A stretch of 64,000 nucleotides of DNA, from positions 1,116,001-1,180,000 of the forward strand of contig NZ_PYAW01000001.1 in NCBI RefSeq assembly GCF_003014755.1, in the 5' to 3' direction. The notes under the pieces were generated by a model. The model was given only the letters and a program-made list of their open reading frames with translations, was not told the origin of the DNA and ran no database searches. The DNA comes from Chitinophaga niastensis. GTDB lineage: Bacteria > Bacteroidota > Bacteroidia > Chitinophagales > Chitinophagaceae. Made by a program: the position numbers and the translations under genes. This document shows, in pieces, positions 43,246 to 52,227 of this stretch; within the stretch, counting starts at the first letter, position 1, and every line of letters starts with the position of its first letter.

Positions 43246-43436
43246 GGTTGTCTTACTCAGGATTAGACTGATTTTTCTGATCAGGCTGATTTTTTTCTGA
43301 TGATTTTATAAGATTAAAAAAGATTAGCGAAGATTAAAGTGGATATTCTCCTCTTTAATCTTCGCTAATCTTTTTTAATCTTATAAATTATAATCGTCTA
43401 ATCAGAAAAATCAGTCTAATCCTGAATAAGACAACC
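43246..43436. repeat. Long nested palindromic intergenic repeat (element C)
   Basis: Outer arms 43246-43281 and 43401-43436 (GGTTGTCTTACTCAGGATTA...) are complementary over 36 bases with one mismatch. Inner arms 43305-43339 and 43353-43387 (TTTATAAGATTAAAAAAGAT...) are perfectly complementary over 35 bases around a 13-base loop. It fills the entire gap between two convergent genes. GATTAGCGAAGATTAAAG and GATTTTTCTGATCA are shared with element A. Confidence 0.9.
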
Positions 43437-43440
43437 TCCG

Positions 43441-46400
43441 TTAAAAGTCAACTCCCATTCCAAAATACCAGATAGGACTTCCTCTGAAAAATGCTACTGC
43501 AGGCCATCCTGCATCTGCGCGAAGGAAGTAGCCGGCAATGGTAGTACGGGCACCAAAACCATAACCACCTACAAACGGCCCAAGGAAGCCTTCTTTTACG
43601 CGGGTAGTTACACCAGACGTCTGATCAGTGTAGTTGGTATAATTGGCATCTTTAAAGCTTAGTTTCTCATTCCATGCAGTTCCTATATCAATGAAGGATG
43701 TTACCTGGAAGTTGCGCAGGAAGGCAGAGTTGATAGGCTTATCAATGAAGGTAGCAAACACCGGCAAACGAAGCTCCGTATTCAGCAGCATCACATTATT
43801 ACCATTCTTTGCATTTTGTTTATATCCACGCAGGTTTTCAGCCAACGTCTGATAAGCATAGTTTGCATTTGTATTTACCGGGTTGTTCAGATTGATCTGT
43901 GGGTTTAACCAGTTGTCTATACCACCCAGGTAATACAACAGCTTGCGCGTACCCCACGACATATCCATGGCGAAGCGGGTAGCCCAGATAAAGTTGCGGT
44001 AGATTTTTTCATAATGGCGTATATCCACACCCATGTTATAAGTAAATCTGCCACCACCTGCTGCAGTTTTTCCATTAAACACCTCATTTAAACCGCCATT
44101 GGTCAATTGTGAGTTGAAGTCCCCGTAAACTTTATAACGGGTACCATTCCATATGTTGATGGCTGGATTAATGGTATTATCATACACATACTCCAGGCGA
44201 AATAAAGCGTAGGTTTCTTTAAAATCAGGAGATATTAATGATGCCCGGTCACCGGCCTGTTCTATCAGTTTATCTGTACGGATACCCGCTTGCAGGCGGA
44301 TGCTTCTTACCTGGTCAAAAGGATAACGCATTTCTCCCTGGTAAATATTGGTGATGAGTTTAGTCGGAGAAAAACGGCCACCAGTGGAGTCTGCAATGAA
44401 TATACCGTTGCTCTTATCTACTTTGCGGTAGTAAGTAAATTTATAATCAAACCTTTTCTTCAGGTAAGAGGTACTAAAGAAGTATTCAGACCCTTGCAAT
44501 GAAGATGGAATACGGAATCCGCCATTGAATTTCAGGTCTTCAAACAGATCGCTGACGCCTATACGAATTAAGCCATTAATAGGATCAGTAAGACGGATAG
44601 GGCCGGAAGGCTGACCCGTAAAAGGCTGATATTTATTAATAAGTACAGAGTTATCCAGTTGCAGGATCAGGTAATCAGATGCAAATTTGAACTTATACGG
44701 GAATAGCTTGGATTTTTTAAGGGTTTGTTCCTCATCTTTCTTCTTCTCAAATAATGCTGGCTCTTTCAGGGCTACTGCGTTGGTATCTGCCGGTTCATTA
44801 CCAAACTCATTCTGGAAGAAATTTGGATGAGAAGTAGTATCCTTCAGCGGAGACAGATAGGTAGGCAGTCCCTGACGGAGGCTATCTGCATGCATCTGCG
44901 CTTTCCTGAAATTGGTAGGTCGTGCAGTGATATTTCTTTTCTTCAGCACGTTGGTATCTACCTTTAACTTCATCAGGCGTTTGATATCTGCATACTGCAC
45001 TACTTCCGATACTTCTCCTTTTTCGCCGGTGATCCTGGATTCCTGGATACCATAAGGATAGTTGGAAATAGGGAAAGTATAGGTAGAGTCGTTGGTAATA
45101 ACAACAGCTTCCACAGAGTCGGGCGCAGTGCTGCCATAGGCCAGCAATGCAGAGTCCAGCTCTTCTTTTTCAGGGTTATGCAAAATTTCTGCTCCTACAT
45201 AAAACAGGGAATCCACTCCGGCACTCTGCGACTTGAAGAAGCCGGCATAACGGTTACGTATACCATTGGCGTCTGAAACAAAGGTGAAGTGAGTGGTATT
45301 GTATTGCATAGGCAGTCTGGCGTTACCGTATTTAAGATCGGTCAGCTGAGTGATCTGTTTTTCAGCACTCTTATTCCAGTTATCTACCATGAAAATGTTG
45401 AAAGGTCTGTTCATGAGAGAAGTATCACTTCCTCTTCCTTTAGGCGAAGGCCTGTTGGAAGAATAGATGATACCGCTTTTGCCCGGGAAAGCAGCAAATG
45501 AGGGGTCCAGATCGTCATACACATCGTTGGTGATCTGTTCTGTTTTTGAATTGCTGATGTTGTAAGTGAAAATATCAGTGTGTCCGTTTTTAATGGCAGA
45601 CAGCAACAGCGTATTTTCCTGTACCGGCATATATTTGAAATCTACTACCCTGTCGAATTGGTTGAGTTCCAAACGTATAGTCGTACGGGTTATCAGGTCG
45701 TAGATCATCAGTTTGGTCTTGCCTTCGTGTTCATATATTATTGCCAACCTGTTGCCTTTAGTGTTCCAGGCAAGTTGAGGATAATTAGGATCTACCTGGT
45801 TGGCCAGCTGCATAACACCGCTGTGCAACAGTACTTTGGGCTTGTTCCATCCCAATTGGATTTCTACGCGGTATACCCCTTTTTTGAACTCCACGACCGC
45901 ATAGGAGTTGTTTTTTGGATTGGCATTAAAGCGGTAAAAATCAGATTTGCGATTTATTTCCTGGGCTACGATAGTGCGGCCTTTGGCAGAAGTTTTCCTT
46001 CTGCGGTTATCTTCAGAGAATCTTTTCTGATAAAATACAAAGAAGTCTTTGGTTGCTTTTTTCGGGGTTTGATTCAACACCTGCTCAAAACCTTTTTTGA
46101 GGCCACGGTTAATACGGGTGATATACATGAGATAGGGTACCGCATCTTTTCCGTATTTGCTTTCCACATAATACCAGAAAGCCTGACCCGCCAAAAAGGG
46201 GTGATCGTAAGCCAGCTGATTAAAGTTATTGTACTTACCGGAAAGTAAAATTAGTTTTAGCTCCTCGTCCTGTTGGGCAGTCCAGTTTTCGGCTGCGTAG
46301 CCAATAAAGCCATCTGTAAACCATTTAGGGAAATCTATTAAGGCAGCATTACCGGCAAATTCGCCGATATCTTCTCCAAACAGCAGTGTTTCCAGCATGA

Positions 46401-46836
46401 TGCGCGCAATGCCCTGGCGTATTTGCCGGCGGAGGTCTTCATGGTTGCCATCAAAATAAACGATCATTTTGTTACCTACCAGTTTTGTTACGCCACCTGT
46501 GTTTTGCCACTCCAGTCCAATGCCGATATTGGATTGCTTCATCTCCCCGAAGCTGTTATAGACCACAATATTAATGCGCTGACGGGGATTGGATTCCATG
46601 AACTGTTCCAGTTGGGGCAATTCCTTTTCGGCTAACTGGGCCGCATATTTCCCGAGTTCCAGCCCGTTTTGGCTAAAATAGGTATTGAAATGGCGGCTTT
46701 GATAGTATCTCCACTTAAAATTTTTGAACTGCACACGATTTTGTCCGAATTCTACGGTGTTAGTTTGAGCCTGAGATACAATCGTTCCAAGTAATAGGGT
46801 ACCGTGGAATAATAACCTGGTAATAAATCTGTTCAT
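43441..46836 (-). CDS. Large outer-membrane fusion: peptidase-MA-like domain, TolB-type propeller, BamA-like barrel
   Basis: A 1131-residue protein. The signal peptide (to about 22, IVSQAQ) is followed by a gluzincin-like region (about 25-270, SRHFNTYFSQNGLELGKYAA; RINIVVYNSFGEMKQ) in which the expected HExxH zinc motif is replaced by RQGIARIMLE, so no peptidase activity is expected. Then comes a WD40/PD40 beta-propeller as in TolB (about 290-560; YDLITRTTIRLEL, DDLDPSFAAFPGKSGIIYSS). The C-terminal surface-antigen barrel (about 800-1131) holds YDNTINPAINIWNGTRY and ends GMGVDF. Such fusions occur in Bacteroidota; a role in moving or assembling surface proteins is inferred. Confidence 0.88.
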   Translation of the reverse strand: MNRFITRLLFHGTLLLGTIVSQAQTNTVEFGQNRVQFKNFKWRYYQSRHFNTYFSQNGLELGKYAAQLAEKELPQLEQFMESNPRQRINIVVYNSFGEMKQSNIGIGLEWQNTGGVTKLVGNKMIVYFDGNHEDLRRQIRQGIARIMLETLLFGEDIGEFAGNAALIDFPKWFTDGFIGYAAENWTAQQDEELKLILLSGKYNNFNQLAYDHPFLAGQAFWYYVESKYGKDAVPYLMYITRINRGLKKGFEQVLNQTPKKATKDFFVFYQKRFSEDNRRRKTSAKGRTIVAQEINRKSDFYRFNANPKNNSYAVVEFKKGVYRVEIQLGWNKPKVLLHSGVMQLANQVDPNYPQLAWNTKGNRLAIIYEHEGKTKLMIYDLITRTTIRLELNQFDRVVDFKYMPVQENTLLLSAIKNGHTDIFTYNISNSKTEQITNDVYDDLDPSFAAFPGKSGIIYSSNRPSPKGRGSDTSLMNRPFNIFMVDNWNKSAEKQITQLTDLKYGNARLPMQYNTTHFTFVSDANGIRNRYAGFFKSQSAGVDSLFYVGAEILHNPEKEELDSALLAYGSTAPDSVEAVVITNDSTYTFPISNYPYGIQESRITGEKGEVSEVVQYADIKRLMKLKVDTNVLKKRNITARPTNFRKAQMHADSLRQGLPTYLSPLKDTTSHPNFFQNEFGNEPADTNAVALKEPALFEKKKDEEQTLKKSKLFPYKFKFASDYLILQLDNSVLINKYQPFTGQPSGPIRLTDPINGLIRIGVSDLFEDLKFNGGFRIPSSLQGSEYFFSTSYLKKRFDYKFTYYRKVDKSNGIFIADSTGGRFSPTKLITNIYQGEMRYPFDQVRSIRLQAGIRTDKLIEQAGDRASLISPDFKETYALFRLEYVYDNTINPAINIWNGTRYKVYGDFNSQLTNGGLNEVFNGKTAAGGGRFTYNMGVDIRHYEKIYRNFIWATRFAMDMSWGTRKLLYYLGGIDNWLNPQINLNNPVNTNANYAYQTLAENLRGYKQNAKNGNNVMLLNTELRLPVFATFIDKPINSAFLRNFQVTSFIDIGTAWNEKLSFKDANYTNYTDQTSGVTTRVKEGFLGPFVGGYGFGARTTIAGYFLRADAGWPAVAFFRGSPIWYFGMGVDF

Positions 46837-46897
46837 ACAGAAAGTATTGATAATATTGTGATCTGTTTTAAAATTAGCCTAAAAAAATCGGGTAACA

Positions 46898-47539
46898 ATG
46901 ATTGAAATACAACAATTCACTTTTGGTCCTCTGCAAGAAAACACTTTCCTCCTTATTAACGGTAAAAAGGAATGTATAATTATAGACCCCGGATGTTATT
47001 TTCAAGACGAAAGAAAAGAATTATTACAATATATACAAACAGAAGGATTAAATGTTATAAGATTACTGAATACGCACTGCCACTTTGATCACATATTTGG
47101 GAATAAACTGGTGTCAGATACGTATAAAGTGCGTCCGGAGATTCATGAGCTGGAACAGATGGTGCTGGATCGTTCCCAACAGGCGGCAGCCATGTATAAC
47201 CTTCCTTTTGAGCCTTCTCCCATGGCAGGTCGCTACCTGGTAGCAGGAGAAAAGATCCTTTTCGGCACCGATGAACTGGAGGTATTGCTTACCCCTGGCC
47301 ATTCTCCGGGTAGTGTATCTTTCTATTGCGCCGGTCAGCAGTTTGTGATTGGTGGCGATGTGCTGTTTTACCAAAGCATTGGCCGTACAGATCTTCCCGG
47401 TGGCAATCATATCACCCTGTTGCGCAGCATCAGGGAAAAGTTGTTTGTATTGCCGGATGAGGTAAGGGTATTCCCGGGCCACGGACCGGCTACTACCATT
47501 GGTTTTGAAAAGAAGCATAATCCGTTTTTGCAGGAATAG
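46898..47539 (+). CDS. MBL-fold metallo-hydrolase, glyoxalase II-like
   Basis: A 213-residue zinc hydrolase. The metal motif HxHxDH is NTHCHFDHIFGN (about residue 58), with further ligands in LTPGHSPGSVSFY, GGDVLF and FPGHGPATTIGFE. The short single-domain form lacks the glutathione-binding C-terminal domain of true glyoxalase II, so a general thioester or persulfide hydrolase role is possible. Divergent from the TolB/BamA fusion and convergent with the flippase gene 6 bases away. Confidence 0.95.
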   Translation: MIEIQQFTFGPLQENTFLLINGKKECIIIDPGCYFQDERKELLQYIQTEGLNVIRLLNTHCHFDHIFGNKLVSDTYKVRPEIHELEQMVLDRSQQAAAMYNLPFEPSPMAGRYLVAGEKILFGTDELEVLLTPGHSPGSVSFYCAGQQFVIGGDVLFYQSIGRTDLPGGNHITLLRSIREKLFVLPDEVRVFPGHGPATTIGFEKKHNPFLQE

Positions 47540-47545
47540 TACCGA

Positions 47546-49078
47546 TCATTTAATAAATCTGCCTATCACCGGAAACCGGGCAAACTCCTTCTTCTCCATC
47601 CGGAAAATAAACCAGGCGTATGCTGCAAATAAAGCAGTAGCCACTGCGAGGGGAAGGGGTTTGAGGGCATAAATATCACGGGGCGACAGTACGGTGGCGT
47701 TGAGCCAGCCGAATACAAAGTAAATAATAACGGCCAGCCCTATGTAGGTGATGAGTTTAGGCAAGTGGTACGGAATAGGATAATATTTTTGTCCCCATAC
47801 ATAACAAATCACCATTTGCACGAAGTAACATACCATAGTGGCCAGTGCGGCGCCATAATAGCCCATTACCGGTATCCACCAGTAGTTCAGCAAAAAGGCC
47901 AGGATGGCTGTTATGATAGTGATCACCGCCCCTGTTTTGGTACGATCCGTTAATTTAAACCAGATAGTGAGGTTATAATAGATGCCGAGGAACATATTGG
48001 CCAGCAGTAATACCGGTACAATGCGCATGCCCTGATAATAGAAAGGTACCCGCAGGAATGCCTTCCAGATATTGAGGTACAGGCTCACAAACAGGAACAT
48101 AAAGCAGAGCATGATCACAAACAGCTTCATGATCCGGGCATACATCTTTCGTGGATCTCCGCTCTCTGCCTGCTTAAAGAAGAATGGCTCCGCACCTAAC
48201 CGGAACGCCTGTATGAACATTGTGATCAGGATAGCGAGTTTGTAATTGGCACTGTATAAGGCAATCACTTCTTTTTTGGATTCCATGTCATTACCCGGCA
48301 GGAACTGGGGTAAAAACCAGGCCCTGTCAAAGGTTTCGTTTACCATACCGGCCATTCCCACTACAATCAGCGGCAGGGCATAATACATCATTTGTTTCCA
48401 GAGCCTGATATCAAATTTCCATTCAATGTTGCGTATCTGGGGCAGGAAAAGCACCAGTGTTACAGCACTTCCCAGCATGTTGCTCAGGTAAATGTAGCCG
48501 GTCTGGTCGCTGCCACTATGCAGGTCGGGCAGCCAATGAACGCCTGCTGCATATAGCTTTGGGCATATTACGAGGAAAAAGATATTAAAAAAGATAGTAG
48601 TAACGATACCGGCTACACGAACCGCAGCATAGCGCATAGGCCTGCCTTCCAGGCGCAGCTGGGCAAATGGGATAGCGGTCAGTGCATCAAAAGCCATCAG
48701 CAATACCACATACGTATAATAGGTAGGGTGCCCGTTCAGCCCGGCCAGCTCGCCGGCATAGGAGTTGATAACGGGTGACCGCAGGAATAGCAGAAAGATG
48801 GTGATGCTGATAGTAGACAACAGCAAGGAGATGGTAGAAGTGCCTAGTACATGGGCTTTATTCTCCTTTTTCGCAAAACGGAAAAAGGCAGTCTCCATGC
48901 CATAAGTGAGCACAATATTGGCAAAAGGGATATAGGCGTATACGTTAGACATCTCCCCAAATGATCCCCGGGAAAGAATAGTCAGATAAAAAGGAGTAAG
49001 GAAATAATTGAGCAGCTTGCTCACTATATTACTCAGCCCGTAATAAACCGTTTGTCCTGCCAGTTTCTTGATGCTCAA
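47546..49078 (-). CDS. Oligosaccharide flippase family (Wzx/MATE-type) membrane protein
   Basis: A 510-residue protein with about 14 membrane helices. The start SIKKLAGQTVYYGLSNIVSK and segments such as GAEPFFFKQAESGDPRKMYA and YYGAALATMVCYFVQMVICY match polysaccharide biosynthesis/flippase proteins that move lipid-linked sugar units across the inner membrane. No glycosyltransferases lie nearby, so it is an isolated member. Its stop is 6 bases from the MBL gene stop. Confidence 0.92.
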   Translation of the reverse strand: MSIKKLAGQTVYYGLSNIVSKLLNYFLTPFYLTILSRGSFGEMSNVYAYIPFANIVLTYGMETAFFRFAKKENKAHVLGTSTISLLLSTISITIFLLFLRSPVINSYAGELAGLNGHPTYYTYVVLLMAFDALTAIPFAQLRLEGRPMRYAAVRVAGIVTTIFFNIFFLVICPKLYAAGVHWLPDLHSGSDQTGYIYLSNMLGSAVTLVLFLPQIRNIEWKFDIRLWKQMMYYALPLIVVGMAGMVNETFDRAWFLPQFLPGNDMESKKEVIALYSANYKLAILITMFIQAFRLGAEPFFFKQAESGDPRKMYARIMKLFVIMLCFMFLFVSLYLNIWKAFLRVPFYYQGMRIVPVLLLANMFLGIYYNLTIWFKLTDRTKTGAVITIITAILAFLLNYWWIPVMGYYGAALATMVCYFVQMVICYVWGQKYYPIPYHLPKLITYIGLAVIIYFVFGWLNATVLSPRDIYALKPLPLAVATALFAAYAWFIFRMEKKEFARFPVIGRFIK

Positions 49079-49094
49079 TGCTGTATATTTTTAT

Positions 49095-49118
49095 GCAAAT
49101 TACGAATTACGGATTTGC
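49095..49118. repeat. AATTCG-type intergenic repeat, single copy
   Basis: GCAAAT and ATTTGC flank TACGAATTACGG, forming a 6-bp stem upstream of the flippase gene. The core AATTACGAATTACGG matches the arm at 25296. Confidence 0.55.
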
Positions 49119-49183
49119 GGGGTGATTTATTAGTGAATCTTCCTGCTATGCCGTTATCCGGGATCTGTAATCAGAAGAATATG

Positions 49184-49588
49184 TTATTCATAGTCGCCGC
49201 CATCTCTGCGCTGCCGTTTTTTGTCGGATAGCCGCTTTTTGAACTGTATCCTTTTTTCCTTCACGGCTTTCGATGGCCGGGTAGGTACCCGCTTTTTACG
49301 GGGTATGAGTGCTTTGTTGATCAGGTCATTTATTTTATAAATAACCTCGTGTTTGTTGCCCAGCTGGGTGCGTTCGGTTTGCGACTTCACCAGCAGGATA
49401 CCTTCTGCGTTGATGCGGTTGGACAGTTTTTCCATCAGCACCGTTTTTTGTTGCGGGGTTAACAAGGCAGATGCCATCACATCAAAATAGGCTTCTACCA
49501 TGGTTTCCACCTTATTCACATTTTGCCCGCCGGCGCCGCCGCTGCGGGCAGTGCGGAATGTGAGTTCGGTGGTCACATCTATATTCAT
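49184..49588 (-). CDS. arfB: Alternative ribosome-rescue peptidyl-tRNA hydrolase
   Basis: A 134-residue ArfB (YaeJ)-type factor that frees peptides from stalled ribosomes. The GGQ loop is at residues 20-22 (RSGGAGGQNVNKVET). The basic C-terminal tail that enters the empty mRNA channel is present (RKKRVPTRPSKAVKEKRIQF; KKRLSDKKRQRR). There is no stop-codon recognition domain, so it is not a release factor. Stand-alone gene. Confidence 0.95.
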   Translation of the reverse strand: MNIDVTTELTFRTARSGGAGGQNVNKVETMVEAYFDVMASALLTPQQKTVLMEKLSNRINAEGILLVKSQTERTQLGNKHEVIYKINDLINKALIPRKKRVPTRPSKAVKEKRIQFKKRLSDKKRQRRDGGDYE

Positions 49589-49776
49589 GTATGTTTATTT
49601 TTTAATATAATAAAATGTATTTTGGAAGGGCAATTTATTAAAACTGTAGTTAATACCGCTATTCTATGTTCATTTTTACTGATTCACAACGCACTGTGCT
49701 TAAAAAAGTATGGAGAGAGAATTTTATTTGGGGAGAGTTACGCTGTGCCGGCCGGATTTTCGTATAGCTGTTCCAG

Positions 49777-50232
49777 TTATAAAGCATATGGAATAAGATA
49801 AGTGCCTTTACTATCCTGTGTAAGTGAAACAGGGCTATCATTTAGTTGTATGCCGGATACTGCCGATCTGCAACAATCAACGCTCTTCATTTGATATATT
49901 ATTTTATCTACGTAAACTTTCCCTTGTATTGTAGTGCTTAAAGTGGTAGGGCCGTAAAGTCTGCCAACCATTATTGCACTTCTACTGACAGTATCAATCA
50001 CCTGTTTTACGGGTAAGGAAGTATCTGCATTTTTTATTTTGATGCTATCCAAAGATATTTTAGCATATGGGCCATATACCAGATCATGGTCAGTGCCGGG
50101 TTCTACCAGCTTAAAGTTAAAAGTTGGGATAATATACTCATCACTGCATAAAACTCCATCACAGGCTTTGTTGTGTTTGCAGGAGGCGAGTAATGTTGCT
50201 GCAATAAGGCTACAGAAAAATAAACGGAGCAT
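49777..50232 (-). CDS. Lipoprotein of unknown function, 151 residues
   Basis: The start MLRLFFCSLIAATLLASC gives a clean lipoprotein signal (lipobox LLASC). The mature part has several Cys residues (CKHNKACDGVLCSDEYI; SVDCCRSAVSG) that may form disulfides and is beta-rich. The frame continues upstream to 50289 through another Met at 50271, but only the start at 50232 opens directly on the signal sequence. No family recognised. Confidence 0.75.
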   Translation of the reverse strand: MLRLFFCSLIAATLLASCKHNKACDGVLCSDEYIIPTFNFKLVEPGTDHDLVYGPYAKISLDSIKIKNADTSLPVKQVIDTVSRSAIMVGRLYGPTTLSTTIQGKVYVDKIIYQMKSVDCCRSAVSGIQLNDSPVSLTQDSKGTYLIPYAL

Positions 50233-50328
50233 AGAAAGAGATTTTGGTACTGTGTAACGGGAGGAAACCATAATTGTTACAGGATTCAATGATTTCCCTT
50301 AATTTCCCACTGTTAAAAACAGCAGTAA

Positions 50329-50781
50329 ATGAGGGCAGTTATACAACGTGTTGCACAGGCATCTGTTACAGTAGATGGTGTGGTTACCGGTGAAATTCAA
50401 CAGGGTTTGCTGGTATTACTGGGTATTGAAGATGTAGATACTACAGAAGATATTACCTGGTTAAGCAGCAAACTCGTAAACCTGCGAATCTTCAATGACG
50501 ACGCGGGTGTGATGAATGTATCTGTAAAAGATATTCACGGAGATATCCTGCTGGTGAGTCAGTTTACATTACATGCTTCTACTAAAAAAGGGAACCGTCC
50601 TTCGTATATCCGTGCCAGTAAGCCTGATGTAGCTATTCCTTTGTATGAAAAAATGATTGCACAACTGGAGCAGGATTTGGAAACCACTATTCAAAGGGGA
50701 ATTTTTGGGGCAGATATGAAAGTGGCTTTGCTAAATGATGGTCCTGTAACCATCATCATTGATTCACATAACCGGGAATAA
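50329..50781 (+). CDS. dtd: D-aminoacyl-tRNA deacylase
   Basis: A 150-residue proofreading enzyme that removes D-amino acids, and glycine from tRNA(Ala), from charged tRNA. Diagnostic parts are MRAVIQRVAQASVTVDG, the active-site SQFTLHAST, KGNRPSYIRAS and NDGPVTIIIDS (the Gly-Pro-Val-Thr of the cross-subunit motif). Normal length. It lies 52 bases upstream of the MazG-like gene, and with yihY may form an operon. Confidence 0.98.
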   Translation: MRAVIQRVAQASVTVDGVVTGEIQQGLLVLLGIEDVDTTEDITWLSSKLVNLRIFNDDAGVMNVSVKDIHGDILLVSQFTLHASTKKGNRPSYIRASKPDVAIPLYEKMIAQLEQDLETTIQRGIFGADMKVALLNDGPVTIIIDSHNRE

Positions 50782-50832
50782 GGCACACGCTATCCTGTCA
50801 ATCCATTATCTTTAGTAAACAAAAATTTATCC

Positions 50833-51162
50833 ATGACCATTCAGGAAGCCCAGGAAAAAATAGATAACTGGATCAATACCACTGGTGTGCGCTATTTCAG
50901 CGAACTCACCAACATGGCTATCCTTACAGAAGAAGTGGGCGAAGTGGCCCGCGTAATGGCGCGCAAGTATGGGGATCAGTCTTCCAAAGAAGGCGATACA
51001 AAAATATTGCTGGCAGATGAACTGGCAGATGTGATGTGGGTACTGCTTTGTATCGCCAATCAAACAGGTATTGATATGACCGTAGCACTGGAAAAGAATT
51101 TCGAGAAGAAAAATATCCGTGATGCACACCGGCATCATAATAATCCCAAACTAAAGTCATAA
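50833..51162 (+). CDS. MazG-like nucleotide pyrophosphohydrolase
   Basis: A 109-residue all-helical NTP pyrophosphatase. The magnesium site is EEVGEVARVMAR (E-E-x-x-E) with LADELADVMWVLLCIANQTG (D-E-x-x-D) in the next helix. Single-domain proteins of this type remove non-canonical or excess nucleotides. Between dtd and yihY on the same strand. Confidence 0.93.
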   Translation: MTIQEAQEKIDNWINTTGVRYFSELTNMAILTEEVGEVARVMARKYGDQSSKEGDTKILLADELADVMWVLLCIANQTGIDMTVALEKNFEKKNIRDAHRHHNNPKLKS

Positions 51163-51195
51163 TGCAGTGCACGCTTTTTGTGTCCTGTTGTTAAA

Positions 51196-52146
51196 ATGTC
51201 CGCTATGCAAAAGACGGGAAAGGTAAAAATGATCTGGCAGGTGCTGAAGCAGTCCGGCAGCGACTTTATAGACGATAAAGTGCTGAAATTAGCCGCTGCA
51301 CTGGCTTACTATACTATTTTCTCGGTGGCTCCCATGTTAATCATCATCATTTTTTTATGTGATTTATTTCTGGGTAAGGACGCAGTAGAAGGCAATATTT
51401 ATGGGCAAATAAGTGGATTGGTGGGCAATGATGCTGCCATGCAGATACAAGCTATGATACGCAATGCTACCCTCTCCAATGATATGAACTGGGCTACCAT
51501 GGTTGGTTTTGTAACCCTTATTATTGGTGCTACCGGGGTTTTCGCGGAAATACAGGACTCTATTAATTACATCTGGCGACTGAAATCAAAGCCTAAGAAA
51601 AACGGATTGTTGCGCATGTTGTTGAACAGACTTCTCTCTTTTTCGCTGGTGGTAAGTATGGGCTTCATCCTGCTGGTATCCTTAGCCATCAATGGTTTGG
51701 TAGAATTATTCAAAGCAGTTGTTACCCGCCTGATCCCGGTTAAACTCACGTCTACTATTTTGTTTTATGTGGCAGATTTTGTGGTGCCCTTCATTGTCAT
51801 TGCCACACTTTTTGCTATCATCTTCAAAGTATTGCCAGATGCGCGTATAAAGTGGAAAGATGTACGGGTAGGGGCTATTGCCACCGCCATCCTTTTTATG
51901 CTCGGCAAATTTGCTATCGGGTACTACCTGGGTGCCAGCAGGGTTAGCTCTACTTATGGTGCCGCCGGGTCTATTGTGATCATCCTCCTGTGGGTATACT
52001 ATTCCGCAGCCATTTTGTACTTCGGGGCAGTATTTACCCGCGTATATGTACAGCACTTCGGCGATAAAATTTATCCCAACGATTATGCTGTCTGGATCAA
52101 ACAAATAGAAGTGCCCCACGAACCGGAGCGCGTCGAAGAAGGGTAA
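51196..52146 (+). CDS. YihY/BrkB family inner-membrane protein
   Basis: A 316-residue protein with about six membrane helices. Family motifs are KLAAALAYYTIFSVAPMLII, VGFVTLIIGATGVFAEIQDS, INYIWRLK, VLPDARIKWKDVRVGAIAT and GAAGSIVIILLWVYYSAAIL. Once called ribonuclease BN, the family is now seen as membrane proteins of unclear role. The ATG at 51196 is preferred over a TTG at 51178; a third option is 51205. Confidence 0.93.
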   Translation: MSAMQKTGKVKMIWQVLKQSGSDFIDDKVLKLAAALAYYTIFSVAPMLIIIIFLCDLFLGKDAVEGNIYGQISGLVGNDAAMQIQAMIRNATLSNDMNWATMVGFVTLIIGATGVFAEIQDSINYIWRLKSKPKKNGLLRMLLNRLLSFSLVVSMGFILLVSLAINGLVELFKAVVTRLIPVKLTSTILFYVADFVVPFIVIATLFAIIFKVLPDARIKWKDVRVGAIATAILFMLGKFAIGYYLGASRVSSTYGAAGSIVIILLWVYYSAAILYFGAVFTRVYVQHFGDKIYPNDYAVWIKQIEVPHEPERVEEG

Positions 52147-52212
52147 TTATATTGTTATTCATATTCTTATAAATGTTTAAATAATTACATCCATATTTTC
52201 AAAATTGGCCTT

Positions 52213-52220
52213 TATCTTTG
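52213..52220 (+). promoter_or_regulatory. -7 promoter box directly before glyS
   Basis: TATCTTTG, exact TAnnTTTG, ends 7 bases before the ATG at 52228, so transcription would begin within one or two bases of the start codon. No clear -33. Confidence 0.5.
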
Positions 52221-52227
52221 CGCCACT

